A program made the translations under genes and the position numbers. Below the pieces are notes generated by a model. It worked only from the letters and a program-made list of their open reading frames with translations, had not been told where the DNA came from and made no database searches. Of a stretch of 64,000 nt of DNA, positions 56,950 through 64,000 are shown piece after piece (within the stretch, counting starts at the first letter, position 1; each line of letters starts with the position of its first letter). The DNA is from Pseudomonadota bacterium (GTDB lineage: Bacteria > Pseudomonadota > Gammaproteobacteria > Burkholderiales > Gallionellaceae): the NCBI GenBank assembly GCA_021782365.1, contig JAJXVB010000005.1, forward strand, positions 62,001 through 126,000, read 5' to 3'.

Positions 56950-58109
56950 TTAAGCGCCTCTTCAATCTTGTTCATCATCCATTCCAGTTCTTCAGGTTTC
57001 AAATCCTGGTGACAGGGAAACTGGAACACGCGCCTCGAATAATCCTCGCTCACCCTGCAAAGTCCTTTTTCCATGTCTTCAGACAGATACTCGCCGAAAC
57101 GGATCACTGGCACCCCTTCTTCCTTCAGCCTTGGGAATACCTTTTCGGGGTTCTCCATCACGAGGGGAAAAACATAGGGAACCACGCCTTCGGGAAGAGT
57201 CCCAAAAAGCGGACGACAGCCCGGAAGATTTCCAAGGCGTGACAAGAGCTTCAGATAGTTTTCTCTTCTGTTTCTGCTCATCCTCGATTTCGAGGAAGCC
57301 GACATGATCATGCGGGAAGATCTGGACATCCCAAGATCAACCCTGTTCCCGTCGAACCCCGTGGAGCCTCCCCGATTCTCATTTTTGATTGGAAGATTTT
57401 GAGCAGTCTTGGGTTTCAGCATGCTCCACAACCCATCCTTCAAGCGAAACGCGAGGCGGAAAACCGGATTGAACCATCCCAGGCGGCGATATTTCACCGC
57501 ATATTCCAGCGTATTCAAGAAGGACTTGATCCCGGAGAAAAACCCCATGGGTTTCGTCGCAGAACCTCCGAGCCTTCCTCTCGGAGAGACGACGCAGGCT
57601 CCCTCGTCCACTGGGAAGAATTTCCAGGCGCTGCCTATCGCATAATCCCCGCAGGATCCAAGCGGATGCCCGGCTGTGCCGCCAAAAAAGGCATGCGCGC
57701 AATCCTCCATCAGGATAAGACCATGCCTGTCGCAGAATTCCCTTGCCTTCAGCATATCCTGCGGAAACCCGAAATAATGCGGAGCGATCAATACGCGACA
57801 ATTCCCAGTCAGCCTGCGTTCGGCATCTTCGAGATCGAGCCCCGTATTCCCCATAATGCGGAAAAAAACGGGTTGGGCCCCCGCCCAGAGGACAGGTTCC
57901 ACCATCGCAAGGCAATGGTATGCGGGGATCAGCACTTCATCCCCACTGGAGATGCCGGCATGCTTCAGGGCAAAAGCGATCGCGAGGCTTCCCCTGTTGA
58001 GGTAACGGACTTCTCCCGCATCGAGGATGGATGGAACAGGCTCTCCTTCGCGCCCAAAAGAAAGACATGAAAGAACCGGGTTCTTCGGAATCTTCTCAGA
58101 CAAACTCAT
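56946..58109 (-). CDS. DegT/DnrJ/EryC1 sugar aminotransferase
   Basis: A 387-residue PLP enzyme. The fold motifs are visible: GDEVLIPAYHCLAMVEPVL (cofactor site, about residues 57-75), LILMEDCAHAFFG, and SAWKFFPVDEGA with the Schiff-base Lys (about residue 165). It would add an amino group to a nucleotide-activated keto-sugar, making the amine that the flanking acyltransferases could modify. Four-base overlaps join it to both FemAB-like genes. Confidence 0.85.
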   Translation of the reverse strand: MSLSEKIPKNPVLSCLSFGREGEPVPSILDAGEVRYLNRGSLAIAFALKHAGISSGDEVLIPAYHCLAMVEPVLWAGAQPVFFRIMGNTGLDLEDAERRLTGNCRVLIAPHYFGFPQDMLKAREFCDRHGLILMEDCAHAFFGGTAGHPLGSCGDYAIGSAWKFFPVDEGACVVSPRGRLGGSATKPMGFFSGIKSFLNTLEYAVKYRRLGWFNPVFRLAFRLKDGLWSMLKPKTAQNLPIKNENRGGSTGFDGNRVDLGMSRSSRMIMSASSKSRMSRNRRENYLKLLSRLGNLPGCRPLFGTLPEGVVPYVFPLVMENPEKVFPRLKEEGVPVIRFGEYLSEDMEKGLCRVSEDYSRRVFQFPCHQDLKPEELEWMMNKIEEALK

Positions 58110-59188
58110 CCGAGCTTCCTTCTTTCAGGATTGCGATTCCAGACGATATTCTTCGCATATCCCGACATGCGGTTCAGCAACCCGGAGCATATCCCGCGCG
58201 GCGTGCGCATGTTGCTGCCACAAAGCCCCCATCGCTCGCGGCGATGCGACATCCAGTCCTTCTTGTAATCCTCGTCGCCAGTCAGATAGTCGACCTCCCT
58301 CACACGATCGACATCGATGACATGTTCCATCAGTGTCGCGGTGAGTATCGTGCCCGCGGAAATCTTCGAAAACTTCTCGTCGTAGGCAAGTTTGTAGATG
58401 GAGGCTATCCCGTCCTTCACGATCCAGAGCTGAGCCGCAACAGGCTCTTCTTCAAGATAGGCGATCCCGAGCCTCAACCACCCATGATCTGCGCATAGCC
58501 TGATAAGCCCCGGCATGAAATCAGGATATGGCTCATCAACCTTCCAGCTCGAGCGATAGACCTTCTGGTATGCGGCGATCGCCCGATCCAGCCCCTGCTT
58601 GCCCGTGACTATCTCCACCCTGGGTTTCATGGTTGAAAACTGCTTTTGCTTGCGCTTCAGAGTATGCCTGAGCCTGGATGGAAGCGAACTAGAATAGTCC
58701 AGAAATGACCGCCCGCCGACCTCGAGATACCAGTTTCCAAAACAGTAATACTGTTGCACGGACATCCCTGCATTCCCCATCGCGAAGGAAAGCTCGTTAA
58801 AGATTGGCGAATCCTGGGCCATAGGATGAAAGTCCACGATGTCCCAGCGCTCGTTCGCTATCTCATTCACGATTGCCTGAAGGCTATCCATTGATGCAGT
58901 CAGAGGCATGAAATAAGAGGAATAGTAGTTTGCGAGGGCCTCGAGTTTCCTTCCCCTGAAAGGGCCGCCTCCTTCAGAGCCGTGTTTCATCGGCAGAACC
59001 CCGAGCACATTCCCGCCTTCATCCGCCACATAGATGCGAAGCCGGCACTCTTGCGGCAATATCAGGCTTGCGAGATTGCGGTACCAGTCAAGCGTCAGAA
59101 AAAAACTGGACTTTCCCGCTTCCTCGAAGAGAGGCTTGCAGCCTTGCGGCAATTCATCAAGACTCTCGTAAGCGGTGACGCGCATCAC
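58106..59188 (-). CDS. FemAB-like GNAT acyltransferase, copy 2 (PEP-CTERM locus type)
   Basis: A 360-residue GNAT/FemAB-fold protein beginning MMRVTAYESLDELPQGCKPL. It has SLPSRLRHTLKRKQKQFSTM, PVAAQLWIVKDGIASIYKLA and DYLTGDEDYKKDWMSHRRER near the C-terminus, which is typical of exosortase-locus FemAB-related proteins. It probably acylates a cell-surface sugar. It overlaps both prsR and the aminotransferase by four bases. The donor is unknown. Confidence 0.84.
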   Translation of the reverse strand: MMRVTAYESLDELPQGCKPLFEEAGKSSFFLTLDWYRNLASLILPQECRLRIYVADEGGNVLGVLPMKHGSEGGGPFRGRKLEALANYYSSYFMPLTASMDSLQAIVNEIANERWDIVDFHPMAQDSPIFNELSFAMGNAGMSVQQYYCFGNWYLEVGGRSFLDYSSSLPSRLRHTLKRKQKQFSTMKPRVEIVTGKQGLDRAIAAYQKVYRSSWKVDEPYPDFMPGLIRLCADHGWLRLGIAYLEEEPVAAQLWIVKDGIASIYKLAYDEKFSKISAGTILTATLMEHVIDVDRVREVDYLTGDEDYKKDWMSHRRERWGLCGSNMRTPRGICSGLLNRMSGYAKNIVWNRNPERRKLG

Positions 59189-60558
59189 TTCATGTCCAGG
59201 CGAGTCATCAGGTCATAGAGGGTAGGGCGGGAAATTCCAAGGAGGTCTGCCGCCATCGCGACATTGCCGTTGGCTCTCGCCATGGCCCTGAGAACCGCCT
59301 TGCGCTCCGCATCCTCCCTGACCTTGCGAAGATTGATGGGCTCGGCCTCCTCCTGGTCCGCTTTGAGCGCAAGGTCATCGAGCGTGATCTGATAGCCTTC
59401 CGCCATAATCACCGCTCGCTTGATGACGTTCTGCATCTCGCGGACATTGCCTGGCCAGGGGTGATTCTCTATCGCCTCTATCGCATCGGGCTTGAATCCG
59501 CGTATGGACCTTCCCTGCTGTGTGTTGAATTTCTCGAGAAATGCATGAGCGAGCAGGGCCGCATCCCCGTCCCGCTGCCTCAGGGGGGGAATGCTTAGCG
59601 TGATCTCGCTCAAACGGTAATACAGATCCTCGCGAAATCTCCCCTGCCTGATCAATTCGGCAAGATTCTGGTGAGTCGCGCAGACCACGCGCGTGTCGAC
59701 GGGGATCTCCCCCCTTCCTCCAAGGCGCTCCACCACCCTCTCCTGCAGGAACCTCAGCAGCTTTGCCTGAAGGGAAAACGGCAGATCCCCGATTTCGTCC
59801 AAGAATAGCGTCCCTCCGTTCGCGTATTCTATGCGGCCTATGGTCTGCTTCGATGCACCCGTGAAGGCGCCCTTTTCGTAGCCGAACAGCTCGCTCTCCA
59901 GAAGATTTTCGGGGATGGCCGCGCAGTTGATCGCGACGAATCGGTTTTCAGCCCTGTTGCTGAGCTGGTGCAGCGCCTTTGCGAACAGTTCCTTTCCAGT
60001 CCCGCTCTCCCCCGTGACCAGCACGGTCGCATCCGACGGCGCGACGCGCTCGACGGTGCGGCACATCTTCTGCATCTGCGGATCGCTGGTGATGATGCCC
60101 TGGGTGGCGACATCGTCCTGTTTGGTGCGCAGCCTCAGATTTTCCTGTTCAAGCTTGTGCAGGCGCAGGGCGCGCCCGACGATCAGGGAGAGCATCTCGG
60201 ACTCGAATGGCTTCTGATAGAAGTCATAGGCGCCTATGCCTATCGCCTTCACCGCATTGCCCATGTCCTGGTTTCCGGTCACGACGATCACCTTGGTGCC
60301 GGGTGCGAGCATCATGATCTGCTCGAGAGTCGCGAGCCCCTCGCTCGCTCCGTTCTCATCCGGCGGCAGGCCTAGATCGAGGATCACCACAGCAGGCTCG
60401 AATCGCCTTATCTGTGCGAGCGCGCTCTCCCTGTCGCCTGCAATCTGGACATCGTATGCATCGAGGCTCCAGCGCACCTGCTTCTGAAGTCCCGGATCAT
60501 CCTCCACCAGCAGCAGGGTTTCTTTTGTTGAATTCACGATCTCTCCGCTCGGTCTCAT
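59185..60558 (-). CDS. prsR: Sigma-54 response regulator PrsR
   Basis: A 457-residue NtrC-family regulator. The receiver domain has Asp61 (VVILDLGLPP). The AAA+ domain has Walker A GESGTGKE, the sigma-54 contact loop GAFTGA and Walker B GGTLFLDEIGDLP. The C-terminal Fis helix-turn-helix is NVAMAADLLGISRPTLYDLM. GTG 60537 has a better ribosome-binding site (GGAGAG) than ATG 60558 and would give 450 residues. PrsR and PrsK are the two-component system typical of PEP-CTERM/exosortase bacteria. Its target is probably the PEP-CTERM promoter at 53405. Confidence 0.93.
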   Translation of the reverse strand: MRPSGEIVNSTKETLLLVEDDPGLQKQVRWSLDAYDVQIAGDRESALAQIRRFEPAVVILDLGLPPDENGASEGLATLEQIMMLAPGTKVIVVTGNQDMGNAVKAIGIGAYDFYQKPFESEMLSLIVGRALRLHKLEQENLRLRTKQDDVATQGIITSDPQMQKMCRTVERVAPSDATVLVTGESGTGKELFAKALHQLSNRAENRFVAINCAAIPENLLESELFGYEKGAFTGASKQTIGRIEYANGGTLFLDEIGDLPFSLQAKLLRFLQERVVERLGGRGEIPVDTRVVCATHQNLAELIRQGRFREDLYYRLSEITLSIPPLRQRDGDAALLAHAFLEKFNTQQGRSIRGFKPDAIEAIENHPWPGNVREMQNVIKRAVIMAEGYQITLDDLALKADQEEAEPINLRKVREDAERKAVLRAMARANGNVAMAADLLGISRPTLYDLMTRLDMK

Positions 60559-60561
60559 GGG

Positions 60562-62577
60562 TCATGCTCGAGGAATGAAAATCCTGAACAGTGTACCCTG
60601 TTCAGGGACACTTTTCACTTCCATGGATCCTCCGAGCTCGCGGATGTATTCCTGGCATTCGTAGGCGCCTATCCCCATGCCTGAATTCTTGGTCGAGTCG
60701 AAAGGCTTGAAAAGCCGCTCCCTTATGAATTCCTCATCCATCCCCTTGCCGTTGTCCTCGACCTCGATCAATGCATGGCCATCATCGCCATGGAGCCTGA
60801 CTTCCACCCTTCCATCATAGCGCGTCGCCTCGCAGGCATTCTGCACGATGTGTCCTATGACTCTGGTCAGTTTATCCAAATCCGCCCTGACGCGGATGTT
60901 TCCGTCTTGGGAAATCAGAAAAGGACGAGGCTTCAGGGCTGATTTTTGATCGAGCACGGATTCGAGCATGCCTTGGAGAGCTACCTCTGTCACGGAGGAT
61001 GTCTTTGCGCTTCTCAGCTGGGAAAGCAGGCGGTTCATCCTGTCCACGGAATTCTGCACGGTGTTCAGCATGTCCTCCTGGAATTCCGGATTGTCCCTGT
61101 GCTTCTCCGCATTGGAAAGCATCAGCGACAATTGCGCAACCAGATTCTTCAAGTCATGCACGACAAATGCTGACATCCTGTTGAAGGAATCAAACTGCCT
61201 TGCAACCAGAAGGGCGTCAGTCGCGAGCTTCTGCGCGAGATGATTCGCGAGCTGGTGCCCAGCCGTCTTCAGAAGATCGCTCACCTCCCAGTTGAAATGG
61301 ATTTCGCTGCGCGGCTGATTCAACACGATGAAGCCCAGCATGCGTTCCGGCACCATCAAGGGCACCACGATCCACGCATCCTTCATTCCCATGAGCCATG
61401 CGGATATCTCGAGATCCTCGTGGCGTTCGCGATCAGGCCGGTATTCATCGAGATTGACCACCCACTGGGATTCCGCCATGAATTGCACGACGGGATCATC
61501 GGAAGGCACGGAACTTTGCGGCATAGGCATGTTCCATCGCGCAACGCAGGCATAGGCTCCTCCCTGTTCCTGCGCGAGCCAGAGCGCCCCTGCGGGGCTT
61601 TCGACGAGAGCCGCGATCGCCCTTATCGCCGCCTCGTATATCTGTCCGCTCTTCTCCGAAGTCAGGAGAGTGCGGGTGAACCTCAGCCATTCCTCGCGGT
61701 AATCATATCTCGATGTGAAGAAATGCTTGCTCAAAAGCACCCTCAGTCTTGCGCGCATGCTTCCTGAAAACAGTATCGCAAGGAGCAGGATGCTCGCGCC
61801 GAAGAAGAATGCGATCTGCAGGACCGAGCCCCAGGTTCCTCCGAAAATTCGGATGTAGTAGCCCGCTGCCGCCATCAGCAGAAGGTAGACTCCCGCGCCC
61901 AGGAGGGCCGCGGAATGAAACACGACATGGCGGGACATGTGCACGCGCAGCGACCATTGCGGATTTCTCGCGGCAGAGACCATGATGAGCGGCGCGACGA
62001 TCGCGTTCACCACCCCCCTGGCCATCCAGATGTCGGGGTCGATGCGGTGGAAGAGCATCGCATCGGAATAGAGGAAGAAGTCATATGAGAACATCGCGCC
62101 GATTGCAAGGCAGACGAACTTGATGCCCCATCTCGAATCGGGATGGGTGTTCCTATAAAGCTGTTCGACAAGCGCCATGCCCATGATCGCCAGGATCACA
62201 TGCCCGATGATCACGAAAAGCCCGAGGCCCGAGGGCTCGATTTGTACATAAAACGTGAGCGCAAGGAGAAGAAGGGAAAAGGAAACCAGCACTGACCTGA
62301 AGGCTAGCAGCCTGGATGCGGCAACAGCCTTTGCGCCCGCGAGCACTTCCCATATGAAAAGCAGCCAGAACGCGCTTCTCGCGACCTCCATCGCCGCGCG
62401 CGCAAGGGGCAAACCACCATAGGCATTGAGCCCCCCCCATGCGGCCGTGACGAGACACGCAAGCGTCAGCAGCGCCCCGCGGTACTGCCCGCGCCAGCTA
62501 ATGAGCAGGGAAATCCCGAGAAAACCGAATGAAAGAGCGGCTGCGAGATAGCTTGCTGCGGTCAGGGAGATGTCCAT
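60562..62577 (-). CDS. prsK: PEP-CTERM system histidine kinase PrsK
   Basis: A 671-residue membrane kinase. Eight or so hydrophobic segments fill residues 1-280. A GAF domain (about 310-450) follows, then a phospho-acceptor region with FVVHDLKNLVAQLSLML. The ATPase domain has N-box NACEATRYDG, G1 EVEDNGKGMDE and G2 GMGIGAYECQEYI. It lies seven bases from the sugar-transferase stop and three bases before prsR. The signal it senses is unknown. Confidence 0.93.
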   Translation of the reverse strand: MDISLTAASYLAAALSFGFLGISLLISWRGQYRGALLTLACLVTAAWGGLNAYGGLPLARAAMEVARSAFWLLFIWEVLAGAKAVAASRLLAFRSVLVSFSLLLLALTFYVQIEPSGLGLFVIIGHVILAIMGMALVEQLYRNTHPDSRWGIKFVCLAIGAMFSYDFFLYSDAMLFHRIDPDIWMARGVVNAIVAPLIMVSAARNPQWSLRVHMSRHVVFHSAALLGAGVYLLLMAAAGYYIRIFGGTWGSVLQIAFFFGASILLLAILFSGSMRARLRVLLSKHFFTSRYDYREEWLRFTRTLLTSEKSGQIYEAAIRAIAALVESPAGALWLAQEQGGAYACVARWNMPMPQSSVPSDDPVVQFMAESQWVVNLDEYRPDRERHEDLEISAWLMGMKDAWIVVPLMVPERMLGFIVLNQPRSEIHFNWEVSDLLKTAGHQLANHLAQKLATDALLVARQFDSFNRMSAFVVHDLKNLVAQLSLMLSNAEKHRDNPEFQEDMLNTVQNSVDRMNRLLSQLRSAKTSSVTEVALQGMLESVLDQKSALKPRPFLISQDGNIRVRADLDKLTRVIGHIVQNACEATRYDGRVEVRLHGDDGHALIEVEDNGKGMDEEFIRERLFKPFDSTKNSGMGIGAYECQEYIRELGGSMEVKSVPEQGTLFRIFIPRA

Positions 62578-62584
62578 CTCTAGA

Positions 62585-63979
62585 TTATCTCGCGCCCTTG
62601 CCGAAAAGCACGACCCGGACCGTGGCGAACAGTATCAAGAGATCGAGGAAGAGGCCGTGATTCTTCACGTAATAGAGGTCGTACTGAAGCTTCTCCATCG
62701 AGTCCTCGACCGATGCCCCATAGGCATATCGCACCTGCGCCCACCCCGTGATCCCGGGTTTCACGCTATGCCTGTATTTGTAATACGGTATTTCCTTTGC
62801 GAGTTTTTCGACGAAGAATGGGCGCTCCGGCCTTGGGCCCACGAAGCTCATGTCCCCCTTGAAAACGTTGAATATCTGGGGAAGCTCGTCAATTCTCAGC
62901 TTGCGCAGCACTCGGCCCACTCGCGTTATCCTGTCGTCGTTGGTTGCAGCCCATTGGGGCTTTCCGCCTTTTTCCGCATCCTTTCTCATGCTGCGAAACT
63001 TGTAGATGGTGAAAGGGCAGTCGTCCTGCCCAGTCCTCTCCTGGCGGTAGAGGACTGGGGCGCCGCTCTCGAGATAGACTAACAGCGCGGCGATGAACAT
63101 CACGGGAAGAGACACGATGAGGAGCAGACCGCTCGCAAGGAGATCGAAGATGCGCTTGCTGATGTCTCTCGCTATCCCGTTCTCGAACCCGTCCGCATGG
63201 ATGATCCATCCCGCATTGAGCGATTCGACCGGAAGCTGACCCGTCTCGCGCTCGAAGAAGGCCGATAGCTCCGTGATCTTGATTCCCATCATCCTGCATT
63301 CAAGGAGCTCGTCCAGAGGCAACCCGCCCCTGCGGTCCCTGATCGCGATGACGATCTCCCTCACGTTGTGCAGTCTTGCGATATCGAGAAGGCTGCCCTT
63401 GTCGTTCAGCATGGTCGACCGGTCGACAAAGTGGTGCGTCCCGTTCATGGGAAGATAGCCCACGACCTTGAGCCTGTGGGAGACCGTTCCGGATCTGAAC
63501 ATCGCCCCTATCCTCGCGGCACGGCTGCCTGTTCCAAGCACCAAAACGCGGCGCTTCAAGCCTTCCAGATTCGCCCACCTGAAGACGATCAGGCGAAGAA
63601 TCGTTACGAGAAAAGCGGATGACAGATATGCGATCGCGAATACGCCGCGCCCCATGAATGTGTCGGGGAAGACATAGAAGATCAGCGTCATCACGACGAA
63701 GCCCAGCGTCAGCGCCGCGCCAAGCCGGGGCAGCAGGTACTGGATCCCGCCGCTCCACTGCCAGTAGTCATATAGGCGGAAGAGCATGAGGCTGATGCTC
63801 ATCGCGGAAGCGAAGAGCAAAGATTTCGGAAGAAAATGCCAGAGAAAGGAAAGCCCAATCGTATCGCCAGATCTCAGAATCGCGGCCAGATAGACAGAGC
63901 CCGAGAAGACCATGATCTCAAGCATCAGGAGCAGGAGTACGCTGCCGGGTATGTACTGCCGAAAAAACCGTATGATCAT
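62585..63979 (-). CDS. Undecaprenyl-phosphate sugar phosphotransferase of the exosortase locus
   Basis: A 464-residue membrane protein (TIGR03013-type). Four hydrophobic segments fill the N-terminus, then a CoA-binding-like domain (RVLVLGTGSRAARIGAMF), a fifth segment and the catalytic sugar-transferase domain. Its motifs are YKFRSMRKDAEKGG, RKLRIDELPQIFNVFKGDMS and FVGPRPERP. It loads the first sugar phosphate onto undecaprenyl phosphate to begin repeat-unit synthesis. The start codon is at the right edge of the window, directly after another stop. Confidence 0.93.
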   Translation of the reverse strand: MIIRFFRQYIPGSVLLLLMLEIMVFSGSVYLAAILRSGDTIGLSFLWHFLPKSLLFASAMSISLMLFRLYDYWQWSGGIQYLLPRLGAALTLGFVVMTLIFYVFPDTFMGRGVFAIAYLSSAFLVTILRLIVFRWANLEGLKRRVLVLGTGSRAARIGAMFRSGTVSHRLKVVGYLPMNGTHHFVDRSTMLNDKGSLLDIARLHNVREIVIAIRDRRGGLPLDELLECRMMGIKITELSAFFERETGQLPVESLNAGWIIHADGFENGIARDISKRIFDLLASGLLLIVSLPVMFIAALLVYLESGAPVLYRQERTGQDDCPFTIYKFRSMRKDAEKGGKPQWAATNDDRITRVGRVLRKLRIDELPQIFNVFKGDMSFVGPRPERPFFVEKLAKEIPYYKYRHSVKPGITGWAQVRYAYGASVEDSMEKLQYDLYYVKNHGLFLDLLILFATVRVVLFGKGAR

Positions 63980-64000
63980 TTAGCGCACCATCCTCGCATC
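63980..64000 (-). CDS. C-terminal end of an upstream gene (partial)
   Basis: Minus-strand codons D-A-R-M-V-R then TAA at 63982-63980, immediately before the sugar-transferase ATG (TAAATG). This fits the end of another exopolysaccharide gene. Only seven codons are visible, so identity is unknown. Confidence 0.35.
   Translation of the reverse strand, partial: DARMVR

Overview
The window reads as a chromosomal segment of a betaproteobacterium, most likely in or near the Nitrosomonadales/Gallionellaceae. This is inference from gene content and order: a monomeric NADP-isocitrate dehydrogenase, a rubrerythrin/Fe-S/DUF3501 trio, an argC-DUF6776-bactofilin-erpA string, a CysB-type LysR gene, and an XrtA/PEP-CTERM exopolysaccharide locus with PrsK and PrsR. 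Genes are densely packed, and many neighbours share 4-base ATGA stop/start overlaps. I see no prophage, insertion sequence, CRISPR array or integrase.

Layout. 1-5.1 kb: a truncated PAS-GAF-GGDEF regulator, an NrfJ-like protein, rluE, icd and a glycine-zipper lipoprotein. 5.4-17.2 kb: a reorganised MSHA-type IV pilus locus (secretin, TPR protein, ATPase, platform protein, PilM/PilO/MshK-like alignment proteins, two unusual prepilin-like proteins, a two-domain REC-Fis response regulator, two tandem pilins). 17.3-23 kb: GIY-YIG protein, rubrerythrin cluster, TRAP dicarboxylate transporter. 23-30.8 kb: glyQS-gmhB-plsC, two very small proteins, a secreted M55 peptidase, an ArsP/YraQ-type permease, a YgjP-type peptidase. 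30.8-42.1 kb: two membrane GGDEF-EAL proteins, one with a periplasmic c-type heme motif, around rpmE, a GT39-type glycosyltransferase, aroC, an MDR oxidoreductase and tatD. 42.1-48.9 kb: CysB-like regulator, ATP-grasp protein, TPR-sulfotransferase, formyltransferase, murJ, a BamE-like lipoprotein and tRNA-Gly(CCC). 49-53.1 kb: hsp20, erpA, bactofilin, a DUF6776 protein, argC, rpsI and rplM. 53.1-64 kb: a PEP-CTERM protein gene with its regulatory region, converging on an exopolysaccharide operon (acyl-CoA ligase, two FemAB-like acyltransferases, DegT aminotransferase, prsR, prsK, sugar transferase).

How it fits together. Surface attachment is the main theme: a pilus machine, c-di-GMP enzymes, an exopolysaccharide locus and a sorted surface protein. 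The strongest new observation is cis-regulatory. The PEP-CTERM gene at 53549 has a GG-N10-GC (-24/-12) sigma-54-type promoter and two direct copies of TGTCGGCA-N3-TTTACA upstream. The sigma-54 activator PrsR and its kinase PrsK are encoded 5-9 kb away. Other readable regulation includes a heat-shock (sigma-32) promoter before hsp20 and a perfect palindrome in the promoter spacer of the cysB-like gene.
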